Origin: Siphlonurus alternatus
Taxonomy: Eukaryota > Arthropoda > Insecta > Ephemeroptera > Siphlonuridae
Direction: 5' to 3'
DNA: 64,000 nucleotides
Assembly (NCBI GenBank): GCA_949825025.1
Contig: OX463778.1
Location: forward strand, 13,106,171-13,170,170
Part shown: piece by piece, positions 9,701 through 20,800 of the stretch
Layout of the letters: every line of letters starts with the position of its first letter
Position numbering within the stretch: position 1 is the first letter of the stretch
Notes under the pieces: model-generated
Told to the model about the DNA's origin: nothing
The model's database searches: none
The model's input: the letters and a program-made list of their open reading frames with translations, nothing else
Made by a program: the position numbers and the translations under genes

Positions 9701-11756
9701 TTTGGCAATGTTGCATGATTTTAAGCTACTTCATTGGCTGGCGGCACTCGTGTTTGATGTGAGGTATAGCTTGGCCCCCAGTGTACAATGTTGTCAAGTT
9801 CTTATGTAGTATCATTAATCTCTGCTGATTTTTAGATGAAATTTTTGTTTTATGATTTTATACAATTTTTTGTTTGAAATATCTTCAATGTAATACATCA
9901 AAATGTAGAACTAGCTGTAGCATAACATAATGTGACTACTCCTGGAAGAAGGGGGTTCAGTTTTAGTCAAACTTGATAAGACAGCAAGTAAGTCAATCGC
10001 TAGACAAAATTTGTTATTTGCTGTTATTTAAAATGAGAAACGTTGCAGACTTGATAAGACAGCAAGTAAGTCAATCGCTAGACAAAATTTGTTATTTGCT
10101 GTTATTTAAAATGAGAAACATTGCAGAGATTTTTAACCTTTTTTTTTAACCTTTGCAAAGTTTTAGAATTTCAATTTTCATAGCACTACCTGACTTTTTC
10201 CAAAAGTTTTATAAATTTTGCATTACATGTTTTGTATCATTTTAGAGTTATTTGTAGTTTGTATAGTCACTAGAAGGAATTTAGTTCTTACTGTTAAAGT
10301 AGGTCAATGTCAACACTATGTTTCACAGCACTTGCACAAGCAGTAGTTAGCCTTTTTTTAAATTTTTTTGGTCACGAAGTAATGAAAGACATATTGCAGT
10401 TTGCTATTCAGTCAATTCAGTGTTGTTACAAATTGCATTTCATTCCAAATGTGTTTATTAATATTGACGTCTCAATTTGCTAGTCTCTTGTAGTGATAAA
10501 TCAAAGTTTTATTAGATGAATTGAGCAGATGTTTTTTTTAGGTTTTAAGCTTTAAAGGAGGAAAAAGGCTTCAGCTTTTATATTTTTACCATTTTGTAAA
10601 AACATAATGCCAAATTTGTGCACCAAAAAAATAGTCACCACCCTCCGCCTTCCACCAGTTCAGCAGTTGACATTCAAAAAGCATGCCAATGAAAATTGAG
10701 GCTTATGACGTCAAGATCAATGATTGGTTGCACTTGACCTATCATGGCGCTGGACATCATAAGCCCCAATTTTCTTTGGGGCGCTTTTTGAATGTCAATT
10801 GCTGAACTGGTGGATTGAGGGTAGTGACTATATTTTAGTGCACAAGTAAGTTTGATATTATTTATAAAACGATAAAAATATAAATGCTGAAGCCTTTTCC
10901 GTCCTTTAAATATTTGTAAATAAATTTGATAAACTTTTAAATATTAATTAATTAAAATGAAACCAATTATAACAAATAGATTATATTTTTTTTCTTTCTT
11001 TTCTTTCTTTTTTTTTTTTTTTTTCTTTCTATCCCTTTTTTCAGCAATGTTATTCCATATTGGTTGCTTTAATTATTATAATTAGCACGCTAGCTTGCTG
11101 TTTCAACATGGGATTGTTGATTCAGCCCACTTGCTTCAGCACTGAGGTTGGCACGGTTGCAATGGCTGCTTCTTCGTCCAGAGTTGGTCAGTGCTGGTCT
11201 TCTCACTGTGACCTGTGTGGCATCGATCACATCACAGTCAGAAGGCTAGACACGGCCCTACTCGCCCTCGCTCGCTCGCCTCTCCGCTACACGATGACAC
11301 AAGTGCGGTGGTGCTAGTCTTTGCACTGTGACATGTGATTGGTACTCCACATCACAGTCTGAAGGCTAGACACCACTACACTTAATCACTGCTTGCTTAT
11401 ATACATAAAAAAAATCCTTTGCAAATTATTATGTAGTGGCTATTATTTATTTTCAGCTTTATATTATATATATATATTTTATTCGCCCTTTAACCTTCTG
11501 CACCTGCATGCTTACAACTTGAAATCTACACTTTCAACTCGTCTTAATCTGTACGTGTGTATAATATTATGAATTATATTTAATAATGAATATACAGTAA
11601 AGTATGCTGCATCTTACAGAGTCAACGTCGCTGGAATCTTCCATGCTGAGCTCGGAACTGTTCTTACCCCTGGACCCTCCTCTCTCGGAATCAGACTACA
11701 GCTTCAGTTTGGACCACAGCGAAGGCTTGTCCGATCTCTTTGGATTTCCCTTTTAG
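5170..11756 (+). CDS. E2f1: E2F transcription factor, activator type (seven coding exons)
   Basis: Sequence-specific transcription factor that with a DP partner activates S-phase genes and is restrained by retinoblastoma-family pocket proteins in the nucleus. Exons: 5170-5421, 7087-7216, 7672-7882, 8147-8265, 8327-8478, 8795-9044 and 11620-11756, all with GT/AG introns and consistent phase, giving 416 residues (human E2F1 has 437). Seen in order: basic Ala/Ser/Pro-rich N-terminus; cyclin A/CDK-binding motif VKRRLVLE at 86-93; winged-helix DNA-binding domain about 133-198 with [12 protein letters not shown] at 172-183; leucine-rich dimerisation and marked-box region about 215-310; acidic region; C-terminal pocket-binding motif ending DLFGF at 410-414. 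The cyclin A motif plus pocket motif place it with E2F1-3 rather than E2F4/5 or E2F7/8. The start is fixed by the in-frame TGA at 5161-5163. Candidate E2F sites upstream suggest autoregulation. Confidence 0.93.
5873..5914. repeat. Poly-C / CT-rich tract
   Basis: Runs of 8, 6, 13 and 5 consecutive C with TT spacers in E2f intron 1. The complementary strand has four or more G-runs and could form a G-quadruplex. Confidence 0.7.
6077..6373. repeat. TTAA-ended foldback element (family B, shortened)
   Basis: Ends TTAAGGGTTAGGTAAC and GTTACCTTACCCTTAA, in E2f intron 1. One arm is shorter than the other, so the centre is asymmetrically deleted relative to 3853-4208. Confidence 0.75.
6461..6496. repeat. 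Poly-A tract of 36 bases
   Basis: Uninterrupted A run in E2f intron 1, directly after the foldback at 6077-6373. Confidence 0.9.
6583..6692. repeat. (TA)n microsatellite with GTATAT variants
   Basis: Roughly 110 bp of alternating TA with interspersed GTATAT units in E2f intron 1. The open frame crossing it is an artefact of the repeat. Confidence 0.9.
6811..6940. repeat. Short foldback with CCAAT-containing arms
   Basis: Arms read ACAACCAATCACAGTGGTTT and, inverted, AAACCACAGTGATTGGTCGC, with a second inner pair around TTGGCCAGCT. In E2f intron 1. Confidence 0.7.
7087..7216 (+). CDS. E2f1: E2f exon 2 (cyclin A-binding motif)
   Basis: Acceptor TTGCAG at 7081-7086 and donor GTGAGT at 7217. 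Encodes [18 protein letters not shown], matching the VKRRLxLE cyclin A/CDK2 docking motif of E2F1-3, followed by a Lys/Arg-rich nuclear-localisation-like KTPKAKRPR. Confidence 0.92.
7672..7882 (+). CDS. E2f1: E2f exon 3 (winged-helix DNA-binding domain)
   Basis: Acceptor GCTTGCAG, donor GTTTGT at 7883. Contains [18 protein letters not shown] and [19 protein letters not shown], the diagnostic E2F DNA-binding core with its [12 protein letters not shown] recognition helix. Confidence 0.97.
8147..8265 (+). CDS. E2f1: E2f exon 4 (dimerisation region, first part)
   Basis: Acceptor TTACAG, donor GTAAGT at 8266. Encodes a Gly/Pro/Ser linker and a heptad-rich helix ending [12 protein letters not shown], the start of the E2F coiled coil that contacts DP. 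Confidence 0.9.
8327..8478 (+). CDS. E2f1: E2f exon 5 (dimerisation / marked box)
   Basis: Acceptor GTGCAG, donor GTACAG at 8479. Encodes [18 protein letters not shown] and [18 protein letters not shown], matching the E2F LAYVTxxDL and IKAPPxTxLxVP blocks. The upstream intron is only 61 bp. Confidence 0.93.
8592..8660 (+). repeat. tRNA-like / SINE-head-like sequence
   Basis: Contains GTGGGTTCAATCCCAAC, a near-perfect Pol III B box (GGTTCAANCC) in a T-arm-like context, within E2f intron 5. The upstream A-box region is poor, so a degenerate tRNA-derived SINE remnant is more likely than a tRNA gene. Confidence 0.35.
8795..9044 (+). CDS. E2f1: E2f exon 6 (end of marked box, acidic region)
   Basis: Acceptor TTGTCAG, phase-1 donor GTAACC at 9045. 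Encodes [20 protein letters not shown], the distal marked box, then an Ala run and an acidic Gly/Ser-rich stretch with a sumoylation-like VKNEP variant (DIKNEPG). Confidence 0.92.
9593..9785. repeat. Foldback element in E2f intron 6
   Basis: Outer arms TACACTGGAGGCCAAGCTAT and ATAGCTTGGCCCCCAGTGTA; inner arms around CCGCGAGCCAATG and CATTGGCTGGCGG. Confidence 0.75.
9971..10126 (+). repeat. 78-bp tandem duplication (two copies)
   Basis: Two head-to-tail copies starting ACTTGATAAGACAGCAAGTA at 9971 and 10049, with one visible mismatch (ACGTTGCAG versus ACATTGCAG). The near-identity implies a recent duplication in E2f intron 6. Confidence 0.9.
10552..10909. repeat. TTAA-ended foldback element (family E)
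   Basis: Ends TTAAAGGAGGAAAAAGGCTT and its approximate inverse ending CCTTTAA. The arms carry ACCAGTTCAGCAGTTGACAT and GAATGTCAATTGCTGAACTG. A closely related, interrupted copy is at 48150-48844 and a shortened one at 22583-22710. Confidence 0.8.
11620..11756 (+). CDS. E2f1: E2f exon 7 (transactivation / pocket-protein-binding C-terminus)
   Basis: Acceptor ATCTTACAG; TAG stop at 11754-11756. The end reads [15 protein letters not shown], corresponding to the pRB-binding motif of human E2F1 (EGxxDLFD). The key Leu-Phe pair (411-412) is kept. Confidence 0.93.
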
Positions 11757-14208
11757 CACTTGAAGCCAGTATCACAATTGCCACCCCCTACCCAAAAAAA
11801 GTACGTTCTCTCTAGGACTGCGGCATCAACACCCCACCCCCACCCCACGAGCAGTCGAACGAGCTCAGTGAAATGGCCTCAAGATGTGATTGTTATATCT
11901 ATACTCAGTGTTTGCTAGTAATAATAATAACTGGAGGGTAATCTAATATTTTATGAATGAATGAATGTCTCATTGTATTTATCACCTTTTAAAGTTCATG
12001 TTATTATTATTATTTTTTTTTTATCCTACCAAGTTATCCTCTCATTGGTGCAGTCTAGAGAAGAAGGGAAAAAAATATTTTGGACAAATGTAAAAAAGAA
12101 AAATATATATATATATACATATATACAGACTGGCACTGTTGCCAACTCTCCCCAAAGTTGACTGGCAGTGTTGCCACGTCTATACCGGACTGGCTTTCTG
12201 CCACAACAAGCAGTTAGAGCCTGCCGCAGGTGCCTGTCGGGGCGTGGTGAGCCCCGAACCCGCCATAAATCCTCCCCCTAATCTCAGGGGGAGCTGCCAC
12301 AAATATGTAAATAGTTTTAACAAGCTTTTAATTTTGTTTTAAATGTAATTAAGTAGAAAAAATATACCCTTTAAGGGTCTATTTTAGGAGTGTTTGACTT
12401 TGCATTATGTGTCACATTTTTTTTTTTTTTTTTTTTTATTTTGTCTTCATTGTGTTGGGTTTTATGTATAAAAAAAAATAAGTTTTTGTAGTGCTCTTTT
12501 TGTATCCTCATTCTCGTAACACATTATGTAAGTGCCTAAAACACTAAAAAGAAAAAATAAAAATAATAATCATTGCAGCAACTATTCATGAGTTGCTGGT
12601 TAAACCATTGACTCTCAACACAAAGTCAGTGTGCATGCCTGGGAATATTAAGCCAAAGTAAGGCAAATTTTCTCCACATTCGTGACCCTCGTTAAACCAT
12701 TTACTGGAAAAATTTAGTCAACTTTAATGATATAAAAAAATAAACATCCCAGGCATGCACAATGACCACTCAAGCTCGTACAATTAATTTCTGAATCAGC
12801 GCAATCAATAATTGGTGTACAGACTGATTTAATAATGCACCGACAAGTGCAACGAATGAGGAGCTGTTTGTTTAGTTTTTTTTTTTTTTTCTCAATATCT
12901 ATTTCTCTTTGGTATTTTTTTTTTGTTTGTTCTCTTGTTAGTTTGTTAGGCTATTTTTTCATTCCAAAGAGACCTTTTACTTATATTATTGTGCCCTTTA
13001 CCCTCCCCCCTTTATTCTATTTAACCAATTTTTGTTGTATATTATTCCAATTAATGTTTCATAATTTAATTATTAATTATATTTTTAGACTGAATTGGCT
13101 TCGATGCAATTTTTTTCTCATTGTAATAACTTAAACGTTTCAATGTGTAATTTTCAAATGAACCAAAACTTATCCCTTAAATGTTGTTTGAAATAAGTGG
13201 CTTGCAATGAATATATAGTAAATTATTGACTGGGATATTGGAATTAATATTTTCATTAATATTATTATTACTATTCAGGATTTTGATTTATTACTTTGTA
13301 TAGCTTGCTATTTATTTCTTGTTATCCAAATTCTTATGATTATACATTGTGTTTTATAAAATTAATATAAATTTATTTATTTATAATAAACTTATATTCC
13401 AGCATATTGTATAAAGTTGTTAAAAGTTATACGAGAGAAGAGTTCTGTACAAAAATTTATCCAAAATAAAAAGAAAAAGCCACTTATTTTAAAATTTAAG
13501 ATAGAAGTTGTTTTTTTACAAATTAAGAATAAATAATTAAAAAAAAAAAATCTCATCCCTAAAATAAAAAACATTTTTGAGCACCAACAACTGAAGATGT
13601 TTTCATCAATATCTTATAACTTCATAAACAAGTTGCATTTCCAAATGACTGGTCCCTTATTGTCTTAAAGTTTGCAAATGTAAAGGACCAACAGTATAAT
13701 AATTACCTGTAGAGATCTGCTCGCTTGAACTTACATATCAGAGCCTGGGATTCACTTCCTTAAACTTAAGTACCTTAAGGGAGTGAATAGTTCATCCTAA
13801 AAGAACACCCCCAGTACCAGTGCTGGAAAAGTTGTGTATGCTTTTGTTCTGAAGGTTGAAATGGTACCTTAGCAAAGCATTTGGTGCCAGGATTGAACAG
13901 GTAAATAATAAATAAATAAACCAGGCAGGAGACTGGTATGACAATTGTAGTAAAGATTGAAAGTTGGGTTCTTTATTGTTGAAGTTTGGCCGTCCCCATC
14001 AGATCTCACAAGTAGCTCTCACGTGATGCATTAACTGTGGGAAAATGTACTAACCTTATTAAGTGACAACCTGTATAGTAACAACTTTTAGATTTAGATA
14101 ACAAAATTAAAGGAAAGCACTGACGTCTTGTCAACTTAATAAAAGCAAATGCAAACTAATATTCTGGATATTTTATTTATTTGTCATAATATGTTAATTA
14201 ATGTAAAA
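11757..14208 (+). other. E2f 3' UTR and downstream spacer
   Basis: AT-rich, U-rich 3' untranslated sequence with a candidate AATAAA at 12556-12561. A small inverted repeat (GTGCATGCCTGGGA and its complement) spans 12629-12760. No gene recognised to 14208; the polyadenylation site is inferred only. Confidence 0.45.
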
Positions 14209-14599
14209 TTAAGGGTAAGATAACACGAACAATCGATTGTTGGTAGTCCCATTTGATTAACATGTAAACCTTAGCAACCTCATAATAATTCTGAATTTTT
14301 TTTGAGAGACAGTTCTTGGCACCAAAAAAATATGGAAAAAATTTCAAAATAATCGGACGATCCAATTTTTTAAAATTAATTTCTTAGTTTTGGTCTCCAT
14401 GGGAAAGCCCTATACTGAAAATTTAAAAAATTCATTTAAAAAAATTGGATCGTCCGATTGTTTTGAAATTTTTTCCACATTTTTTTGGTGCTAAGAACTG
14501 TCTCTCAAAAAAAAATTCAGAATTATTATGAGGTTTTGCTAAGGTTTACATGTTAAATGGGACTACAACAATCGATTGTTTGTGTTACCTTACCCTTAA
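14209..14599. repeat. TTAA-ended foldback element (GGGTAAG family, long arms)
   Basis: TTAAGGGTAAGATAACACG at the left and GTGTTACCTTACCCTTAA at the right, with long complementary arms containing ACAATCGATTGTT. Interior resembles the elements at 17074-17440 and 46898-47301 (shared TCCATGGGAAAGCCCTATRCTGAAAA). Confidence 0.8.
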
Positions 14600-15116
14600 A
14601 AGGATTATATTTAGTATGGTGACGAAGTCTAGTATATAAAATATAATGATAGTTTTGATAATAATTCTATGACTGGATTTATTTGTAATTTCTGTAAATC
14701 TGTTAATTGATTATCTTTGGTTCTTATATTATATAATTATATTAATGTACAAAACTTTTCATAATTCGCAGTATTCGCACAGTCTGTAGTTTTATATACT
14801 GTATAATTTTAGGCTTAATGTCTTACTAATATGACACTTCTACAGCATAAATACTATTTTTTTTATATGAATTATATGCATTACAGTAATTTAAAATATT
14901 TAATCATGTTATATGACCTCGGCTAGTCTACTTTGGTTGGTTGGTTGGTATTTTGGGGCAATGGGGTACTGACCAAAAAAAAAAGTTGCAAGTTTTTTTC
15001 AATATTTCAAATGGCATGAGAATTTCATGAAGAATAAGCCCTATTACAGCATTCTATGACAATTTCCTGATTTTATATGAATTTTTAAAACCTCCAAAAA
15101 TGACGTCATAGCATTC

Positions 15117-15230
15117 ACTATGTTTACATGGTGGTGTTTAATACGGATCCGTTGACGACGGATAATGTTATTCTTATGAGGCGTCGTCAACGGATACGCA
15201 TTAAACACCGTCATGCAATGTAAACGTAGT
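15117..15230. repeat. Small foldback
   Basis: Arms ACTATGTTTACATGGTGGTG / TTAATACGGATCCGTTGACG and their inverse, with a short AT-rich loop. Confidence 0.8.
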
Positions 15231-15370
15231 AATTGAATCTTAAATGGGAAAATAGATCAGTTAACATTGCCAAATCCCATACTTAATATTGAAAAGTAAC
15301 CAAAACCTCATTTGCAAGGTTTTTAGGTGCTAGAATCACGATAATGAAGTTTTTTTTTAAAGTTTTATTA

Positions 15371-15746
15371 TTAAGGTAGAGATAATACGGATCAGCTGGC
15401 CCCATGCTAAAAAAATCCCATTCATAAAAATTATGAAAAAAATTTAAAATGTTCTCCTCTACATCCCCTATCAGTAGGTAAAATATCAGGTATACAAAAA
15501 CGAGCTTTTCGAGTTATTAATTTTTAAAGTTGACTAATTTAACATGGGATTCGAGAAATGGAACTTCCATGTTAAATTGGCCAACTTTAAAAATTAATAA
15601 CTCGAAAACTAGCTCGTTTTTGTATACCTGATATTTTACCCACTGATAGGGGATGTAGAGGAGAACACTTTAAATTTTTTTCATAATTTTTATGAATGGG
15701 ATTTTTTTAGCATTGGGCCAGCTGATCTGTATTATCTCTACCTTAA
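15371..15746. repeat. TTAA-ended foldback element (family A, uninterrupted copy)
   Basis: Same ends and arms as 3006-3806 but without the nested insertion. Its central AATTTAACATGGGA is the empty-site counterpart of the nested insertion there. Confidence 0.85.
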
Positions 15747-16245
15747 ATTGTGTACAAATACAGTCCAACCAAGGCCCTAAATGAAGCCCTATCGGTTGGA
15801 ACTGAGTTACATACAATTATTCAACACGTATAGTAATTAAGCTTAAACAAAATTACCTATATTTATTAAAAATAACAATACAAAACAATTTTAATACATA
15901 TAAATAACATTAACAAAATCCCAAATTCCAAATTCCTACCTCAATAACTTTTCATTTTAGCAATGTTAACTGATGCATTTTGATGACTACAAACCAAAAC
16001 CTGCTTGCCACAGACCTGCTTGCCACAGACCGGCTTGCCACTGCTGGCATGCGCTGGCAAGCCATGCTGGTTCTGCGCTTTTCTTGTATACCGGCCAGAT
16101 GCTGAACCCAGCGCTCGCATGCCATCACAAAATTTAATTTAATTTGCAATTAAATTAAAATCATTCAGTATCACCTGAAAATTATTTTTATGCTTAATTA
16201 ATATAAGCAAAATAAGAAAAAATTATCAAATTGAATAAAAAAATT

Positions 16246-16320
16246 GTCACCACCAGGAATCAAACTCAGGACCATTGACACCGTAGGCAGGTGTCCTATT
16301 ATCCCCTACACTTGGGTGAT
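16246..16320 (-). repeat. tRNA-like / tRNA-derived SINE segment
   Basis: On the minus strand a 75-nt segment has a mostly paired acceptor stem (TCACC...GGTGA), a perfect five-pair anticodon-like stem ACACC/GGTGT around a 7-nt loop, and GAGTTTGATTCC as a B-box-like T loop. Position 33 of the loop is not T and the T stem is broken, so it is not a functional tRNA as it stands. Confidence 0.4.
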
Positions 16321-16942
16321 TGTTAGTAAATATTTGATGTTATAGTGCTTACTTATTATTCAAAATATTTGAACTTAATTATACGGATATGAATTAAGAT
16401 TTCAACACAAACTGTAAGAAAAGTAGCATGATAGTTGTATCATGGCATATAAGTATAATTTTTAAAAAATTTTAATATTTTCTTACGAATTTAAGAAATA
16501 CATGTTTCAAAAATAAAAATTATTTGTCCCGAAAAAATTTCAAAATCAAAATTTATGGATGGCATACCAGTGCTGGCCAGCATATGGGCCTAGCTCTGAA
16601 GGCAAGCCGCATGCTGTCACTCCGTCAGATGGTTGACTGCTGGCCTCTGCTGGCAAGCCAATCTACCAGCAGTATATACCAGCAGCAGACCAGAAGCTGG
16701 CCAGCTGTAGGCCACAGCAATTAAGGCATGCATTAATATGGTTTGCTGGCGATATATATATGACGTCATCAAAAAAAGTTTTAAAAATTCTTATAAAATC
16801 AGCAAATTGTCGTAGAGTGCTCTAATAGGGCTCGTTCGATCATCTTCATAGAATTCACAGCACTTTTTACTAATTGCTAACTCAAATACCGGTCAGTACC
16901 CCATTGACATATTTTGGTCATGTATGCCCCCCCCCCCTATTA

Positions 16943-17051
16943 TAGTCGAAAAATAAGAGTGCCAAGTGATAATTTAATTCAGCAGTATATAGTCAACTAT
17001 ACTTGACTATAACTGCTCAAATTATCACTTGGCACTCTTATTTTTCGACTA
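16943..17051. repeat. Foldback hairpin
   Basis: Left arm TAGTCGAAAAATAAGAGTGC and right arm GCACTCTTATTTTTCGACTA, nearly perfect over about 33 bp. Confidence 0.85.
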
Positions 17052-17073
17052 GGGCCCTTACTTTATTTGTGCT

Positions 17074-17440
17074 TTAAGGTAGAGATAACGCCTAACAGTT
17101 GTTTGACGTACTTCCCATTCTGAATTTTTTTTTAGATTTCCTTAATTAATTAAGTCATAGAAAAAGTTTCAAAACAATTTAACGAGCCGATTTTTTTAAA
17201 TTAAATTCTTATAATAGTTTGTCTCTCCATGGGAAAGCCCTATGCTGAAAATTAAAAAAAATTAACTCGTTAAATTGTTTTGAAATTTTTCTATGACTTT
17301 TAAGCACTAATTATCTATCTGTCTCTCAAAAAAATTTCAGAATTTTTGTGAATTGCTAAATAAAAGGTACCACGTACGTTACATATTTATAATCAAAGGG
17401 AAGTACGTCGAACAGCTGTTCGGCGTTATCTCTACCTTAA
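17074..17440. repeat. TTAA-ended foldback element upstream of GTF2F2
   Basis: Ends TTAAGGTAGAGATAACGCC and GGCGTTATCTCTACCTTAA. The interior is shared with 14209-14599 and 46898-47301. It lies about 340 bp before the GTF2F2 start codon. Confidence 0.8.
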
Positions 17441-17777
17441 AGCTTAAAGTTAGTCTAGCTAATTTTTTCAAGTATTTCAAATATATATACATGGGATATA
17501 AGGGATATTTTTGAATTAAAAACCAAGGTGATATATTGCATGCTGCACATTAAATAATAATATTTAATTAAAAGCATCACAGACTTGGCGGCTTAAATTT
17601 GATCGATCGAGATCGATTTGATGTTCCGATGCTCAACTTTTCAAACAAACAGCCAGCTGTTATACCATATGACGTATTGTTGCGAAAGGCTCTAGCTTGT
17701 AGGTTTACGAGTTGTACGTATTCTGCTATAATTCCTTCTTGTCTTTTGAGTCTTTTTTTGTAACAAGTGCAGCTGAT
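17441..17777 (+). promoter_or_regulatory. GTF2F2 upstream region (presumed promoter / 5' UTR)
   Basis: About 340 bp between the TTAA foldback and the start codon. It contains the palindrome GATCGATCGAGATCGAT near 17599. No TATA or initiator can be assigned with confidence. Confidence 0.3.
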
Positions 17778-17852
17778 ATGAGTGCACCATCTCACCATCC
17801 AGATCGTGAACTGGACGTGGGCAATGCTAGTCGCGGCGTTTGGCTCGTTAAG
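17778..17852 (+). CDS. GTF2F2: GTF2F2 exon 1 (residues 1-25)
   Basis: ATG at 17778 opens MSAPSHHPDRELDVGNASRG, matching the family's DLxxxxRGVWLVK start. Phase-0 donor GTGATC at 17853. Too short to stand out as an open frame on its own. Confidence 0.92.
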
Positions 17853-20800
17853 GTGATCCTTTAATTGATAATGACCGAGGGGGACCACGTTTGTGAGACT
17901 CATAAGCGCATAATAATATAATTATGCATACAGTATATGCATATATGCATATGCTTGCAAGAGGGAGGGCTGAGATCGCTCATATTATGCATTATATACT
18001 GTAATTAATACATCACATGTATGCATACAGTACATGTACAGTATGTACAGTACCAATATTGTGGTGGGATATGTATACATGTACGGCTACTCTATGTATG
18101 CATATGCATACTGTGTACGTATGGTATGCATACTTATGGTGATTTTTTTCTGGGTAGTTTAGCTAAAAATATGCATATTATGTACATACTGTATTTTTCA
18201 GCTTCAACACATAATATGATGTACCAAGTCTTCTCCTATGCTACTATAGTATCAATAGTATGGATAATATAATCTTTCTGGCTGCTGTACGTACATGATA
18301 CAGTTTTGTAGTATTCATACTTCCTGCATTGCATCAACAATAACTACTGTACCGTACATAATATACATATAAAGGTGCTTTCACATGCATGGTTGAAAAT
18401 TGTTACTCAGTCCATATAAAAATGCCGCAAGTCTTTCACATAATCTTGTTCGTCTGCGGCTGCTGTGGCGGAAAATCATGTGAATGACATAGAAAAATTA
18501 AGAGGAATCTGATTGTTGTATGGAGCGCCCTAGAACCAGGGCTATGCTCCATTGGGATGGGGGTATACGCAGTTCGAGAAAAGTGGACCTTTTAGGCTAC
18601 GCCCCCTGTAACCTTATGGGAAAACCACCAACTTTGGTGCTAATTTCCAGAGCTCCTGAGGAATTATGGTGGAAGATGAGACTGTCTGGGGGTAATTTGT
18701 GCTGAAAATTACGATTTTTGAATCGTTGAAGTCGACCACTTAACGATAACACCTACTTTTTGGGGTTGAGAACTTCCTTTCTTTTGATTGGTCAGTTCCA
18801 TTTAATGGACTTAAATGCCCATTCGAAAAGTGGACTTTTTTCTGGCCTGTGATTGGTTCATCACGTTGCTTAGCAACCAATGAAAAGTCGCGAAAAAATC
18901 AACAAGCTCTTTGGAGCCAATCAGAAATTAGGAAAGTGGTCTTATATACCAGAACGGAACGCATATACCAGATTCTTATAAGTATAACCCTGCCTAGAAC
19001 GCGCCACAGGAAATCGCGAGGTTCCACGGCATATCAACATTAGCTACGGCGTCCTGAAGCATGATTCCATAGCAAAATCAGACTATGTGACATTAATTTT
19101 TCTTCACCAGTACTCTGTGTATATTAAATTCCAAGAAGGAGCTAAAACTTGCTAGAAGTATTAGTATTGTACACTCCTAACTGGTTTCACTCTATGTAGT
19201 ATATAATATATGTACTGTACACTTAATTATGCACTGCAGAATAATTGTAACCTTGTGTCTAATATTTCTTAGGTTCCTAAATATGTGCAAGCACGCTGGG
19301 ATAAAGCACCAGGATCTGTGGATGTTGGAAAGCTCAAAATTTCTAAGTAAGTAAAGCAAAACATGAAAATTCTGACAGTACTGACAGTACTGTCCTAGAA
19401 GTATCTAAAAGCAATATTCATTAATTTATTTCATTTTGTTTAAAGGTAGTGTACAAGGCATGAAAGGATTAGGTAGACCTAAAAAGGTTTGGTTGGATGT
19501 GATTGCAGAATGTTTGAAGAACAGAAGTGTTAAAAGTACACAGTGTAATAGAGAGTGCAGAAGGCAAAAGAGTGTTATGAGTATTTCTGAAGCAAGTGGA
19601 GTATGCAAGAATCGAGTGCTTTGGAGGGCAATTTGTAGACGGCCGAGGTAATAATGCTGCTGGCTTACCCCGTAAAGGGATATGGCGTCATGTTATGTAT
19701 GTATGTATGTATGTATTTCATTTTGCGGTTGTTTTAAATTTAATTATGTAATTCAGTCACTAAAGCAATTATTAAAGGTGTACTAAAGTGAATACTTTTT
19801 TCACATATTCAGGTAAGTAAGAATTATTCTGGTTTCCCTGTTGCTCAATATTTTCTTACGATACCTAGTTATTTTACAATGAATTATTTAGTTTGAAAAG
19901 TAATTCCGAAAGACATTAGTTGATTCAAGTCTTCGCACGGCCGCAACAGTCGCTGATATCACAAGAATCTCCCGTGAATCGGAGGAACCCCCTTCCGCCC
20001 TCTTCCTTCTTGTCGTATCAGCAGCTGTTGCGTCCGAACACCGGCTTGAATCAACTAATGACTTTTGGAATCACTGTCACTAAATACCGAAATTAATTGT
20101 AAAATAACTAGGCATTGTATGAAAATATTGAGCTAAAGAGATACCAGAATAATTCTTACGTAGCCAAATATGTAAAAAAAAGTGTCCACATTGGTACCCC
20201 TTTAAAAATTCAAGTAGTGTACTGTATCAACAAAAATTATCTACCATTATCTGTAACTGTGTTGGTTTTGCAGGCAGCTTGGCCAGAAGGCGCAGGTTTC
20301 CTTGACCCTCTCAGAGGCGGTGCTGTGCCTCAAGGAGCCTGGCGAGCAGAACATTCCTCGTGAGCACCGTCTGGATGTGTCCATGGTAACACGACAAGCC
20401 CTCGGGGTCTTCTCCCACCTTACCCGTGAGTAAAGCTACAGAAAAAATGTTCTGGGCCATTTGGAACAGACATTGTTCTTGCCTCATCAAATACTGTATT
20501 TACTATCAGAACCAAAAAGGTGTGCCCCTGAATAGCATACAACTTCCATAAGGAGAGGGGCACACCTTTTTGGTTCCGATAGTAGTACTTGTTGTTACGT
20601 ACTGTACATATATTGCAATGTTGTTATGTGTCGCTATATGAGATCATCAGAATCAAAACTGTCTCTTTACAATTTTAGTAAGAAGTAGGTACTGTACTGT
20701 TACATTCCTTATCACAGTTATCACAACACCTGAAAGGTAGACATAATTAATTGAAATGTTGTTTACCTGGCTTTGATTCTGATGGTCCATCATGATTTTG

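Larger units (their letters stand above)
9045..11619. other. E2f intron 6, repeat-containing
   Basis: A 2.6-kb intron holding a foldback at 9593-9785, a 78-bp tandem duplication at 9971-10126, a TTAA foldback at 10552-10909, a T-rich tract near 10990-11040 and an inverted/duplicated GC-richer patch at 11185-11370. No additional exon recognised. Confidence 0.6.
14951..16930. repeat. Large compound foldback, about 2 kb, with nested insertions
   Basis: Outer arms: TTTTGGGGCAATGGGGTACTGACC near 14951 and GGTCAGTACCCCATTGACA near 16890, continuing inward with AAATGACGTCATAG and TATGACGTCATC. Between them lie a small foldback (15117-15230), a complete family A element (15371-15746), a tRNA-like segment (16246-16320) and a GC-richer patch rich in TGGCAAGC/GCTTGCCA. 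A fragment related to its outer end is at about 54445-54530. Confidence 0.6.

Noticed and set aside
17577..17903. 108-codon minus-strand frame
   Set aside because: Opposite GTF2F2 exon 1 and its leader; no recognisable domain, while the + strand encodes the conserved RAP30 N-terminus.
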